From the NCBI GenBank assembly GCA_964601205.1, contig CAZRML010000020.1, forward strand, positions 62,001-126,000: 64,000 nucleotides of DNA, given 5' to 3'. The notes below the pieces were generated by a model. The model was given only the letters and a program-made list of their open reading frames with translations. It ran no database searches and was not told where the DNA came from. This document shows, piece after piece, positions 42,915 through 52,390 of the stretch; positions within the stretch are counted from its first letter, which is position 1, and each line of letters begins with the position of its first letter. This DNA is from JAQVEM01 sp964601205. GTDB taxonomy: Bacteria; Actinomycetota; Humimicrobiia; Humimicrobiales; Humimicrobiaceae. The translations under genes and the position numbers were made by a program.

Positions 42915-44717
42915 ATGTCTTTTGATGACAGAGATAAAGAGTTTGAGAACAAAAAATCTGATGAGGAAGATTTTTATGAGCTCAAACACAGGAGTAAAGA
43001 TGATAGCGATGATTCTATGAATGATTTCCTTAAAGACGAAGATTTTGAGCTTGAAGGATACGATGATGAAGAAGAAGAAAAAAGTGTGGAAGGCGAGGGG
43101 CTAAGGAGCAAGAGGATAAAGCAGAGGAAAAATAGAAGAAAAGCCATTTTTAAAATTGCTGCTATATTATTTGTTCTGGTTATGGTTGCTGTAGCCATAG
43201 TTTTCTGGCTTGTCCCCTGGGTTAAGGGCAGGTTTTTCTCTGAGACAGAGGTACCCGAAGAGGAAAGAATAACAATACCGGAGTCTCTGGTGCTTGGTGA
43301 TGATGTTAATATAGTTTTCTCCTGTGCCGGCGAGAATCTTCTTGAGCCTGAAATAAGTTCCATTATCTTCTCCAGTTATTACAGAGGTGAGAATAAATTA
43401 ATATCATTATGTATACCGCCGCGAACACTTATGGAGATACCGGGTTTTGGCACAGAGGTAATAGGAAGGTCGGTAAATATAGGGGGCATGGATCTTATGA
43501 ATCTTACCCTGGAGGATGACCTCGGTATGGATATAAAAATAGATTATCATATACTTTTTGACGTTTATAATACAGTAAACAAGCTGGGCGGCATAGATAT
43601 TCAGCTGGATGAGGAAGTATCCATAAAAAATTATGATGATGGTTCAACTTTTAAGATGGAAAAAGGCAGCAATATCATTGACGGGGCAGAAGCAGTAAAT
43701 TTCCTCAAGTATTTCAGCGGGGTAGAGGAAGGTGTATCTGTAGGTGATATTACAAAACAGAAGTTAATAATAGACGCTATTATTAAAAAAATTGTTGGTG
43801 GGAGCGAGGAAGAATTTGCCAACAATCTAAACCTGGTCAAAGACTATATGGAAACCAATTCAAGCATGGAGGATAGATTAAGGATATTTGCTGTGTTTTC
43901 AAGCCTGGAGCCGGAAAATAATTATGTTTACAGCCTTGATGTATCATCAAAAGAGCTTGAAGGTGAAGACGTTGTGTATGTTCCAGAGAATATATCAAGA
44001 CTTGCCGGGATATTTAGCAGGGAGAGCGCCCCGGAATTAGAAGAAATCGGTGATTTCACAGAAATGGTAAAGATTACTGTACTGAATGGAGCCTATGATT
44101 CTCCCGGAGCCTTTGGCCTTGCAGGAAACACTTCAGAAACTTTTAAAGGTTTAAAATTTGAAGATGGCGGGAATAAATATGAAGTAATTGAAATAGGTAA
44201 CTCTGATAATGTTTATGAGGATACACAGATTCTGGTTTATTCTCCGGATGCAAATAAACTGGCTGCAGCCGGTGACATCAAGCAGGTTCTGGGAACAGGC
44301 AGTATTAATGTAAGAGAAGATGAAGTAACAGGGCCGGATATTATTGTGATTCTGGGGAAAGACTATCTGACTCTGGTAACTGAAGCCGGGGCAGATGAAG
44401 AAGCGGCAGACCAGCTGGTAAAAATAATTGTTTTGAACGGGGAAGGCACAGGTAATCTGGCAGGGACAGTTACCGATATAATTGAAGATTATTTTAATTC
44501 CGAGGAAGAAAAAGTGGTAATGCTGGAGCCAAAAGATGCAGATAATTATAATTATACCCAGACGGAAATAACTATTTTTTCATCCAGTGAAAGTGTAAAT
44601 GAACTGGCACAGAGTATCATAGAAAGGCTTGGCACAGGTGTGATAAAATATTCAGAAGATAATGTACATAATGTGGATATCAGTGTAATAGTGGGGAGTG
44701 ATTATACAAATCAGTGA
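42915..44717 (+). CDS. LCP-like protein lacking conserved active residues, with two LytR_C domains
   Basis: A 600-residue protein: a very acidic N-terminal 65 residues, a basic stretch (RSKRIKQRKNRRK), one membrane segment (about 79-100), an LCP-like domain (about 125-310) and two LytR_C repeats beginning VKITVLNG and VKIIVLNG. LCP enzymes attach wall polymers to peptidoglycan. Here the family's RxDT and PRDT stretches read EPEISS and PPRT, and the late Arg-rich stretch (YxRxR...DxxR) reads FLKYFSGVEEGVSVGD, so key Arg/Asp residues appear lost. GGAGG lies eight bases before the ATG. It may be a binding or scaffold protein rather than a transferase. Confidence 0.8.
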   Translation: MSFDDRDKEFENKKSDEEDFYELKHRSKDDSDDSMNDFLKDEDFELEGYDDEEEEKSVEGEGLRSKRIKQRKNRRKAIFKIAAILFVLVMVAVAIVFWLVPWVKGRFFSETEVPEEERITIPESLVLGDDVNIVFSCAGENLLEPEISSIIFSSYYRGENKLISLCIPPRTLMEIPGFGTEVIGRSVNIGGMDLMNLTLEDDLGMDIKIDYHILFDVYNTVNKLGGIDIQLDEEVSIKNYDDGSTFKMEKGSNIIDGAEAVNFLKYFSGVEEGVSVGDITKQKLIIDAIIKKIVGGSEEEFANNLNLVKDYMETNSSMEDRLRIFAVFSSLEPENNYVYSLDVSSKELEGEDVVYVPENISRLAGIFSRESAPELEEIGDFTEMVKITVLNGAYDSPGAFGLAGNTSETFKGLKFEDGGNKYEVIEIGNSDNVYEDTQILVYSPDANKLAAAGDIKQVLGTGSINVREDEVTGPDIIVILGKDYLTLVTEAGADEEAADQLVKIIVLNGEGTGNLAGTVTDIIEDYFNSEEEKVVMLEPKDADNYNYTQTEITIFSSSESVNELAQSIIERLGTGVIKYSEDNVHNVDISVIVGSDYTNQ

Positions 44718-44763
44718 TAAGAAAAATAGAACAGAAATTGCCAGAGGGCCGGAATTGAGAGAT

Positions 44764-45105
44764 ATGCCTGAAACTGTTAAAGAAGTTGCAAGGATAGCCG
44801 ATGAAAAAAAGGCTGATTATGTAAAAATTCTGGATGTGAGCTCAAGGCTTATTATCACTGATTATTTCATAATAATAAGCGCTAAAAACACCCGATTAAC
44901 CAGAAGAATAGAAGAGGAAATTTGCACTTATCTGAAGAAGAAGGGCCTGCTTCCCATAAATATCAGTGGATTGTCTGAAGGCAGATGGATTTTAGTTGAT
45001 TTCAACTACTTTGTTATTCATATTTTTACCAATGAACTGAGGGAATACTATGAACTTGAAAGGCTCTGGAGGGATTCCAGGGAAATAAAATGGAACACAG
45101 GTTAA
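44764..45105 (+). CDS. rsfS: Ribosomal silencing factor RsfS
   Basis: A 113-residue RsfS/YbeB/Iojap protein. LDVSSRLIITDYFIIISAKNTRL, SEGRWILVDFNYFVIHIF and YYELERLW are the family blocks; the protein binds L14 and blocks subunit joining when nutrients are short. The ATG at 44764 gives the standard length; an in-frame GTG at 44698 would overlap the preceding gene and add 22 atypical residues. The nadD-yqeK-rsfS order supports the call. Confidence 0.93.
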   Translation: MPETVKEVARIADEKKADYVKILDVSSRLIITDYFIIISAKNTRLTRRIEEEICTYLKKKGLLPINISGLSEGRWILVDFNYFVIHIFTNELREYYELERLWRDSREIKWNTG

Positions 45106-45132
45106 TTTATTTATTCACGAAAGGATTTATAA

Positions 45133-47706
45133 TTGGGAAAAGCGAGTTTAAACAAATCTTATAATCCTCAGGAAATAGAAAAAAGGTTAATTGAGAAATG
45201 GGAAAAAGAAAAAATATATTCCCTTAAATCTTCAGAGGATGACCCAAAATACTATTTGCTGGAAATGTTTCCGTACCCTTCCGGGGAGCCGCACATGGGT
45301 CATGCAAGAAATTATACAATCGGGGATGTTGTGGCAAGGGTGCTTCACAGAAAAGGTTTCAATATCCTTCATCCCATTGGTTTTGATGCCTTCGGGCTCC
45401 CTGCAGAAAATGCAGCCATAAAAAATGGCCTCCATCCAAAAAAGAGCACCATGTCTAATATTGATAAAATGAGGAAAGCTCTGAGAAGAATGGGGATAAG
45501 TTATGATTTTAACGATGAGGTTATAACTTCTGAGCCCGATTATTATAAATGGACACAGTGGCTTTTTTTGTTGTTTTATAAAATGGGGCTGGCGGAAAAA
45601 AAGGAGGCGCCGGTTAACTGGTGCAATTCCTGTCAGACTGTTCTGGCAAACGAGCAGGTGATTTCAGGCAAATGTGAAAGATGCGGCAGCCCGGTTGAAA
45701 AGAGAAGGCTTTCGCAATGGTTCTTTAAAATTACCGATTATGCCCAGAGGCTTCTTGACGATATGGAACTTCTGAAGGGAGGGTGGCCGGAAAGAGTTCT
45801 TGCAATCCAGAGGAACTGGATTGGAAGGAGCGAGGGGGCTACTGTTAATTTCAAACTTGATGGACCCGGAGATATCAATATTCCCATATTTACCACCAGG
45901 CCGGATACTTTATTCGGGGTCACCTTTTTCATACTTGCTCCCGAGCACCCCCTGGTAGATAAAATTGTTGGGCCCGGAGAACATAAGAAGGATATTGAAA
46001 GAATAAGGGGTATAATTTCAAAACAGAGCGATATTGAACGCGGTTCAACCGAAGTGGAAAAAATAGGGTGTTTTACGGGAAGATATGTAGTAAATCCACT
46101 TAATGGTGAGAAGGTTCCGGTATGGATTGCCAATTATGTTCTCATGGAATATGGGACCGGCGCCATAATGGCGGTTCCTGCCCATGACCAGAGGGATTTT
46201 GAATTTGCATCTAAATATAAAATTCACATTAAAGAGGTAATATCTCCCGATGGAAAGAGTCACCCTGTAATGGATGGTACTTATACCGGTGAAGGGATAA
46301 TGGTAAATTCAGGAGAATTCAGCGGTATTGGCTCGGAGGAAGGCAGGAAGAAAATTATCTCTTATCTTGAAAAAAATAATATCGGTAAATTTAGCGTAAA
46401 TTATAAATTAAAGGACTGGCTGATTTCAAGGCAGAGATACTGGGGGGCTCCGATTCCCGTTGTTTATTGTGATAAGTGCGGCATAGTCCCTGTGCCGGAG
46501 AAAGATTTACCGGTGGTCCTTCCCTATGATGTAGATTTTAAGCCGAGGGGTCTGTCGCCACTGTCCTATAGCGATGAATTTGTAAATACCACCTGCCCCA
46601 TATGCGGGGGGAAAGCAAAAAGGGAAACCGATACCATGGATACCTTTGTTTGCTCTTCCTGGTATTTTCTAAGATACTGCAGCCCTCATGATGACAGCCA
46701 GGCTTTTGACAGAAAAAAAGTGGATTACTGGATGCCTGTAGACCAGTATATAGGCGGAATAGAGCATGCCAGCATGCATCTTATATATTCAAGGTTTTTT
46801 ACCAAAGTCCTTTATGATAGAGGTCTTATTAAATTCAGGGAGCCGTTTACCAGATATTTTCCCCATGGTGTTGTAAATCTTGGCGGACAGAAAATGTCAA
46901 AATCAAAGGGCAATATTGTAAATCCATCTGAAATTTATAACCGCTACGGGGCAGACACGTTAAGATTGTATGTACTGTTTATGGGTCCGGCGGACAGCCC
47001 TGTTGACTGGAGCGACACTGCGGTAGAAGGGGCGAACAGATTTTTAAAAAGGGTCTGGAGGCTGGTGGTTAGAAATATTGAGCTTATGAGTGAATTTAAC
47101 AATAAAGATATAGATAAATCAGATATTTATAGTTCCCGGGAACATGGTGGGGGAAGAAATGATTCAATCAGGGACGCATACAATGATGGAAAATTAAGCG
47201 GCCAGGGAAGGGAGTTATATAAAAAGTTGCACCAGACCATAAAAAAGGTAACGGATGATATTCTTGATAGATTTAATTTTAACACCGCCATCAGCGCCAT
47301 CATGGAACTGGTTAATATGTTTTACAAATACCAGGACGAAGTGGCAGATAACAGGAAAAATATTTTACTTGTAAGGGAAGTAACCGGGAAATTGCTGGTA
47401 CTTCTTTCTCCAATTGCTCCCTTCATTACCGAGGAGCTGTGGCTTATGTCAGGTAATGATGAAAGCATCCATAAAGTCAAATGGCCCGGGTATGATAGTG
47501 AGATTGCAAAAGAAGAAATTACTACTATAGTATTTCAGGTAAATGGCAGGCTCAGAGATAAGACGGATCTGCCTGTGGGTACATCCGGTGAAAAATTAAA
47601 AGAATATGCCCTTTCATCTGAGAAAATAAGAAAATATATAGATGGCAGGAAAATAATAAAAGAGATAGTCGTGCCGGGGAAGCTGGTTAATATAGTTGCC
47701 AGATAA
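45133..47706 (+). CDS. leuS: Leucyl-tRNA synthetase
   Basis: An 857-residue bacterial LeuRS. HMGHARNYTIGDV is the HIGH region and GQKMSKSKGNIVNP the KMSKS loop; the CP1 editing domain (TTRPDTLFGVTF, VPAHDQRDFEFA) is complete, and CNSC/CERCGS form a zinc knuckle. A hydrophilic insertion of about 25 residues (around residues 655-685, with SREHGGGRNDS) precedes the anticodon domain and accounts for the extra length. It starts at TTG 45133 after AAAGG. No T-box leader is seen. A perfect hairpin directly follows the stop. Confidence 0.96.
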   Translation: MGKASLNKSYNPQEIEKRLIEKWEKEKIYSLKSSEDDPKYYLLEMFPYPSGEPHMGHARNYTIGDVVARVLHRKGFNILHPIGFDAFGLPAENAAIKNGLHPKKSTMSNIDKMRKALRRMGISYDFNDEVITSEPDYYKWTQWLFLLFYKMGLAEKKEAPVNWCNSCQTVLANEQVISGKCERCGSPVEKRRLSQWFFKITDYAQRLLDDMELLKGGWPERVLAIQRNWIGRSEGATVNFKLDGPGDINIPIFTTRPDTLFGVTFFILAPEHPLVDKIVGPGEHKKDIERIRGIISKQSDIERGSTEVEKIGCFTGRYVVNPLNGEKVPVWIANYVLMEYGTGAIMAVPAHDQRDFEFASKYKIHIKEVISPDGKSHPVMDGTYTGEGIMVNSGEFSGIGSEEGRKKIISYLEKNNIGKFSVNYKLKDWLISRQRYWGAPIPVVYCDKCGIVPVPEKDLPVVLPYDVDFKPRGLSPLSYSDEFVNTTCPICGGKAKRETDTMDTFVCSSWYFLRYCSPHDDSQAFDRKKVDYWMPVDQYIGGIEHASMHLIYSRFFTKVLYDRGLIKFREPFTRYFPHGVVNLGGQKMSKSKGNIVNPSEIYNRYGADTLRLYVLFMGPADSPVDWSDTAVEGANRFLKRVWRLVVRNIELMSEFNNKDIDKSDIYSSREHGGGRNDSIRDAYNDGKLSGQGRELYKKLHQTIKKVTDDILDRFNFNTAISAIMELVNMFYKYQDEVADNRKNILLVREVTGKLLVLLSPIAPFITEELWLMSGNDESIHKVKWPGYDSEIAKEEITTIVFQVNGRLRDKTDLPVGTSGEKLKEYALSSEKIRKYIDGRKIIKEIVVPGKLVNIVAR

Positions 47707-47729
47707 ATGCACTGGCATTATTAGTGCAT
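47707..47729 (+). terminator. Hairpin directly after leuS
   Basis: ATGCACT (47707-47713) pairs perfectly with AGTGCAT (47723-47729) around nine bases, starting at the first base after the leuS stop. It is in a gap between convergent genes, so it may serve to end or protect transcripts, though no clean T-run follows on either strand. Confidence 0.4.
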
Positions 47730-47786
47730 GGCGTTCATTATAAAAACAGGCTCATTTTTCTTTAAAGTATTTTTATTGCCTCAATC

Positions 47787-48293
47787 TTAAATTTGTTTTA
47801 TGATTGCTTTGCAAAATGCGGGAAGGTCACCGGGAACCCTGGAAGTTACGATGTTTCCGTCTACCACTACTTCACTATCTATATATTTTCCCCCGGCATT
47901 TTTTAAATCTGTAGATATTGCTTTATAACCGGTGACTTCTTTGCCCCTGACTATGCCGGCCTCTATAAGCATCCACCCGCCGTGGCAGATTGCCGCTATG
48001 ACACTGCCCTGAAGAAAAGCTTTTTTTACCAGATTAACCATATCTTTATTGATTCTCATTTTATCGGGTGCATATCCTCCGGGAATAACTATTGCTACTG
48101 CATTACCGGTATCGGCCTGGGAAGAGGAAAGGTCTGATTTTAAGGTTACTCCAAATTTGCCCCGGTATTCTTTATCTTTTTCCGGCCCTACAATTTTAAC
48201 ATCATATCCTGCTTCCTTTAGCCTGTAGTATGGGTATATTGCTTCTTCGTCTCTGAATTCGTTTTCTATGAGTATGAATACTTCTTTTGCCAT
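47787..48293 (-). CDS. DJ-1/PfpI-family protein
   Basis: A 168-residue DJ-1/PfpI protein. The nucleophile elbow is AAICHGGWMLIEAG, with the cysteine-histidine pair characteristic of PfpI/YhbO-type members; GKFGVTLKSDL and VVVDGNIVTSRVPGDLPAF are also typical. These proteins act as glyoxalases or deglycases or as proteases, depending on the member. The ATG at 48293 stands six bases after AAGGAG; an upstream frame of 22 codons is disregarded. It separates leuS from comEA, on the minus strand. Confidence 0.92.
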   Translation of the reverse strand: MAKEVFILIENEFRDEEAIYPYYRLKEAGYDVKIVGPEKDKEYRGKFGVTLKSDLSSSQADTGNAVAIVIPGGYAPDKMRINKDMVNLVKKAFLQGSVIAAICHGGWMLIEAGIVRGKEVTGYKAISTDLKNAGGKYIDSEVVVDGNIVTSRVPGDLPAFCKAIIKQI

Positions 48294-48548
48294 GGAATTC
48301 TCCTTTTTTATATTTTTTTCAATAATTATTGTATCAGTATTTTTTATTATATTCATCACTGCTTTTGTAAAAATTATAACATTACCGCGCAGATCTAGCT
48401 TAAACAGGAATTTTCTGCATTAAAAACTTAAAAATTTTTTTTATTTATTTTTTTGCCTAATTATGTTAATGTGTATATATACAAAAATATTTATGAGTAA
48501 ATCACAGCGCTTTATTTTGCAGCATCTTTAAGGTTACGGTAATTATTT

Positions 48549-49334
48549 ATGAAACAGTTCATAGATAGAGTAAGATTCTATATTGATAAAATAAAGTATA
48601 GAAGGGGAAAACATTTTTTTATAACGGTAGTAATATTGCTTGGCTTAATGGTAATTGCCTTTACTTTAGTTTATATAAACATGCATATTGAAATAAAAAG
48701 AAAGGAGAATATTCTAAAAAGTTATTATCAGGATATCAGTAACGGCAGCACCGGGCTGGATGAGATTTCAGGTCAGGTGGATGGAGAGGAAGCTGCTTCA
48801 GGAAGTAATGACGGGCATTCTTCTATGAATAATACCGGTGATGATAGTGTTTCAATTCTGGATGAGACAGGAGAAAGTTCAGATGGGGATGACATAAAAG
48901 CATACATATGTGGTGAGGTTAAGAATCCAGGTGTTTACCAGATTGAACAGGGAGCAAGAATAGTTGACCTGCTGGAGCTTGCAGGAGGGCAGGGTGAAAA
49001 TGCCTGCATTGAAGTTGTTAATCTTGCGCAGTTTGTAGTTGATGGCCAGAGAGTTTATGTACCATCCAGAGATGAAGTAGATGATGGTAATTTTTTGTTT
49101 TTTACGGATAGCAATTTAATTGATTACGATTCTACGGCGAATAAGATGGTAAATGTTAACACTGCGGATGTTGGAGAACTGGAGACGCTGCCGGGAATAG
49201 GTCCTGTTATAGCACAGAATATAGTTAAATATAGAAATACAAACGGGCCGTTTAAAATGAAAGAAGAGCTAAAAAATGTTACTGGCATCGGGGAGAAAAA
49301 ATATGAGGGAATAAGAGAGTTCATATCAATTTGA
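48549..49334 (+). CDS. comEA: Competence protein ComEA
   Basis: A 261-residue DNA receptor: a membrane anchor (about residues 25-45), an acidic, Ser/Gly-rich linker (about 50-110), an SLBB domain (YICGEVKNPGVYQIEQGARI) and a C-terminal helix-hairpin-helix pair (VNVNTADVGELETLPGIG, VTGIGEKKYEGI). It would bind incoming double-stranded DNA outside the membrane. It overlaps comEC by four bases. The long linker is unremarkable. Confidence 0.94.
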   Translation: MKQFIDRVRFYIDKIKYRRGKHFFITVVILLGLMVIAFTLVYINMHIEIKRKENILKSYYQDISNGSTGLDEISGQVDGEEAASGSNDGHSSMNNTGDDSVSILDETGESSDGDDIKAYICGEVKNPGVYQIEQGARIVDLLELAGGQGENACIEVVNLAQFVVDGQRVYVPSRDEVDDGNFLFFTDSNLIDYDSTANKMVNVNTADVGELETLPGIGPVIAQNIVKYRNTNGPFKMKEELKNVTGIGEKKYEGIREFISI

Positions 49335-51055
49335 CCTGCAAAATAAAAAAAATAATATTTTTACTGTCAGGTGAGTATTATTTTTTCTGGGCTTCAGGGA
49401 TAACTGCGGGAGTATACACGGCGGGCTGTTTTGGTTCAGTAAACGTCTATTTAACCATAGCTGAAATTACAGCTGTAATTTCACTGCTGGCCGGAGAGGC
49501 TGCAATTGTAAAAAAAATAATATCTGATAACAATGCTCAGAGCAATGCCCGGAGCTTTTTTGTAGAAAATAAAATAAAAAAAGATTGCCGGTTTAATTCA
49601 GACAATACACCACTATCCGGTTATAAAAATGACAGCCGGAGGATACTGGTAACAATTATAATTCCTTTTTTAATTCTATTTTTTGTGGGAAATTTAATTA
49701 TTTATACCCATAAGTTAAAAGAGGACAAAAGTATATTTTCAGATATTTATGAAAATGGATATTATGCGGAATTCGGCGGCAGCGGCGCTATTATTGTTGA
49801 AGGAAGAGTGGCGAGTCATCCTGTAAAGAATTATAAAAAAATAAATTTTATGCTATCAGCAGATAAAATCTATGTCTCCGGTGGCAGTAGCAAACCGGAC
49901 AGGGTTTTAAATGCCGGGGAAATTATAAATGTGGAGCTGGAAAACGCAGCAGGCGGCCCGATAACAAGAGATGATTATCTAAGAATAAAAGGATACCTCA
50001 AAAAAATTGGTTTAAAAGAATCAGACTATGACAGCTACGATCGTGAAGAGATGGTTCTGGTTACTTATTATAATCATACCCTGAAAGTTGAAAATGATAG
50101 CCCGGGGCATAAGATATTTATTTTTAGAAGTAGATTATATAATTGTTTGAAAAATGCTTTTTACCGGTACCTTGATTACAATAACGCGTGCATAGCCGAA
50201 TCAGTGATACTGGGCAACAGGAACAATGTCCCCGATCGTATTATAGAATCTTTTAAGAAATGCGGGCTGTACCACCTGTTTGCCATTTCGGGGCTCCATC
50301 TTTCTTTTTTTGCTTCGTTTATTTATTTAATATTCAGGAGGATGAAAAAGTCCGGTATTGTATTCCGGACTGTGATTGTTTTTCTGGCAGTTTACAATTT
50401 TTTAGTGGTGGAGAGGGCAAGTATCTTAAGGGCCTCAATCACAGTTATTTTCATACTTTTTGCCAGAAGATGGCACAGGGAACACAGCCACAAAATTATC
50501 CTTTATCTTTCTTATATTATATTGATTATTTATAACCCCTATTTTTTTTATGATATCGGATTCTGGATGACTTATATTTCCATGGCGGCACTGGTTTTTA
50601 TTTATCCGGTAATGCTCGGAATAACTGAAAGTATCCCGGTATCAAAAAAGCGGGTGATAAATTTTTTTTTGAGGATAATTTTTATTAACCTGTCCATACA
50701 GGCAGTTTTATTTCCGGTACTTGCTTATTTCTTCAGGGAGATTTCATTAATATCGCCGCTGGCTAATTTTCTTATATTGCCGTTATTTTATTTGCTCCTT
50801 TCTGTTCTGGTGGTTTCTTCTTTTGCAATAGTAATATGGCCGCCTCTGGGGGGCTTTATATTAAAAGTAAGCCAGTTCATTTTTAAATGCATATTGAGCC
50901 CGGTGAGAGTTCTGGGAAAATTTAATTTTTGTGTCGCAGGGTTTGATAATTTTACGGTAAAAAAAGTCATAGCTTATTATGCAGTATTTATTATTATATT
51001 AATAATTGCCCGTTCTGCTCTGGATAAGATTAATGAAGTAAAAGGAAAATTTTGA
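49331..51055 (+). CDS. comEC: ComEC/Rec2 channel protein without the beta-lactamase domain
   Basis: A 574-residue membrane protein with about ten hydrophobic segments, an N-terminal OB-like region (roughly residues 140-240, in VEGRVASHPVKNYKKI and after) and the competence domain (ILGNRNNVPDRI, KCGLYHLFAISGLHLSFFASFIY, VERASILRASITV). ComEC carries single-stranded DNA across the membrane. Full proteins end in a metallo-beta-lactamase domain with an HxHxDH motif; here the frame stops after the last membrane segment and no such domain follows in any frame before the MFS gene. It starts at TTG 49331, overlapping comEA. Confidence 0.92.
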   Translation: MTCKIKKIIFLLSGEYYFFWASGITAGVYTAGCFGSVNVYLTIAEITAVISLLAGEAAIVKKIISDNNAQSNARSFFVENKIKKDCRFNSDNTPLSGYKNDSRRILVTIIIPFLILFFVGNLIIYTHKLKEDKSIFSDIYENGYYAEFGGSGAIIVEGRVASHPVKNYKKINFMLSADKIYVSGGSSKPDRVLNAGEIINVELENAAGGPITRDDYLRIKGYLKKIGLKESDYDSYDREEMVLVTYYNHTLKVENDSPGHKIFIFRSRLYNCLKNAFYRYLDYNNACIAESVILGNRNNVPDRIIESFKKCGLYHLFAISGLHLSFFASFIYLIFRRMKKSGIVFRTVIVFLAVYNFLVVERASILRASITVIFILFARRWHREHSHKIILYLSYIILIIYNPYFFYDIGFWMTYISMAALVFIYPVMLGITESIPVSKKRVINFFLRIIFINLSIQAVLFPVLAYFFREISLISPLANFLILPLFYLLLSVLVVSSFAIVIWPPLGGFILKVSQFIFKCILSPVRVLGKFNFCVAGFDNFTVKKVIAYYAVFIIILIIARSALDKINEVKGKF

Positions 51056-51135
51056 AGCGTATGCTATACTATAGTAATTTTGAGTAAGCAAGTAAAAAGA
51101 TATCAGCAATAAATTATTTTATTATTATTATTATT

Positions 51136-52365
51136 ATGAACACCATAAACAGAATTATTGATTTTACGAGAAATAATAGGATAAAGTCGGGTAAAAGTGT
51201 CTTAATTTTTTCTTTTATCCAGCGTTTTGCTATGAGTGTGTGCATAAATATCATCGGCCCGCTGATTCCTCTTATAGCAGGAGATTTAGATGTTGGTCTT
51301 GATTACATAGGAAGTGCAATAGCTATCGGTACTTTTGCGTTACTTATTGCATCAATAAGTACCGGATTTTTTCTTGAGTCATTTGGTTTTAAGAAAGTAA
51401 TCTTTGGTGGAGGCCTGCTGATTGGTCTGGGTTGCCTGGGCCTGTTATTTAGTTATTCTTACATTATGTTCATCATTTCCTATTCAGTATTACAGACGGG
51501 GTCGGGAATCATAACAGTGTCCACACTTTCACTGGTCGGGAATCATTACTTTGAGAATAAATCTAAGAGTATATTAATATCCAACATCGGCCTTACATCC
51601 GGCGCGGTTGTCGCCCCGCTGCTGGCAAGTCTTGTAGCTTATATGAATTCCACATGGCAAAATTTGTTCGTGTATCTTATTATACTGCAGTTTTTTTTGA
51701 TAATATTTCTTAGTTTTTTAAAAACATCATTGAAAGATACCAGTGTAGTTAGTTTTAAAAGCTTTATCAATACCAGTAAGATTATTGCCTCCCACCCTTA
51801 TATTATCCTGTGCTGTTTTATATCTTTTCTTTATGTTTCCACCATGCAGACATTTTACACCTGGTTCACTTCTTATTTTTCAACTTTAAATATCAGGCTT
51901 GATGCAAGCTCCCTTATCCTGGCGATTTATTCCATTGCTATTCTGGCAGGAATGTTTGTAAAGAATTATACAGTTAAATATGTAGAAGAAAAAAAATTAT
52001 TATTAATCAGCATATCTTTATCATTTGCTTTCCTGCTTTCAGCTTTTCTTATCACTAATCTGGTGGGAAAGATTATCCTGATATTCTTGTTTGGCATAAG
52101 TGTAGCGGGGAATTTTTCTCTGACTTTTTCTATGGGTTTAAATATCGGCTCAAAATTTACCAACATTGTTTCCGGACTATTGCATGGCTCTTCTTACATA
52201 GGAGTAGTTATCTTCCAGTATCTAAGCGGATATTTTTCAGAGAATCTAACAGAAAACAGTGTGCTGTACATAGATTTAATCCTGTTATTCGTACTTATCA
52301 TAGTTGTGGCCGTAATAAATAAAAAAGGACTCAGGTATTTAAGCAGAGATATTAATATAATTTAA
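51136..52365 (+). CDS. MFS transporter
   Basis: A 409-residue protein with about twelve hydrophobic segments and the general look of the major facilitator superfamily (IIGPLIPLIAGDLDVGLDYIG in the first loop; GFFLESFGFKK matching the loop 2-3 signature in part). Substrate unknown. It is preceded by a short repeat of ATT units (51118-51135) and no clear ribosome site. It lies between comEC and holA, where the conserved block usually has none, so it may be an acquired gene. Confidence 0.85.
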   Translation: MNTINRIIDFTRNNRIKSGKSVLIFSFIQRFAMSVCINIIGPLIPLIAGDLDVGLDYIGSAIAIGTFALLIASISTGFFLESFGFKKVIFGGGLLIGLGCLGLLFSYSYIMFIISYSVLQTGSGIITVSTLSLVGNHYFENKSKSILISNIGLTSGAVVAPLLASLVAYMNSTWQNLFVYLIILQFFLIIFLSFLKTSLKDTSVVSFKSFINTSKIIASHPYIILCCFISFLYVSTMQTFYTWFTSYFSTLNIRLDASSLILAIYSIAILAGMFVKNYTVKYVEEKKLLLISISLSFAFLLSAFLITNLVGKIILIFLFGISVAGNFSLTFSMGLNIGSKFTNIVSGLLHGSSYIGVVIFQYLSGYFSENLTENSVLYIDLILLFVLIIVVAVINKKGLRYLSRDINII

Positions 52366-52390
52366 AATATATTAATATAATAGACCTGAT

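Noticed and set aside
51118..51140. ATT trinucleotide run before the MFS gene as a phase-variation repeat
   Set aside because: Only about six units, imperfect and in AT-rich sequence; too short to argue for slippage control.
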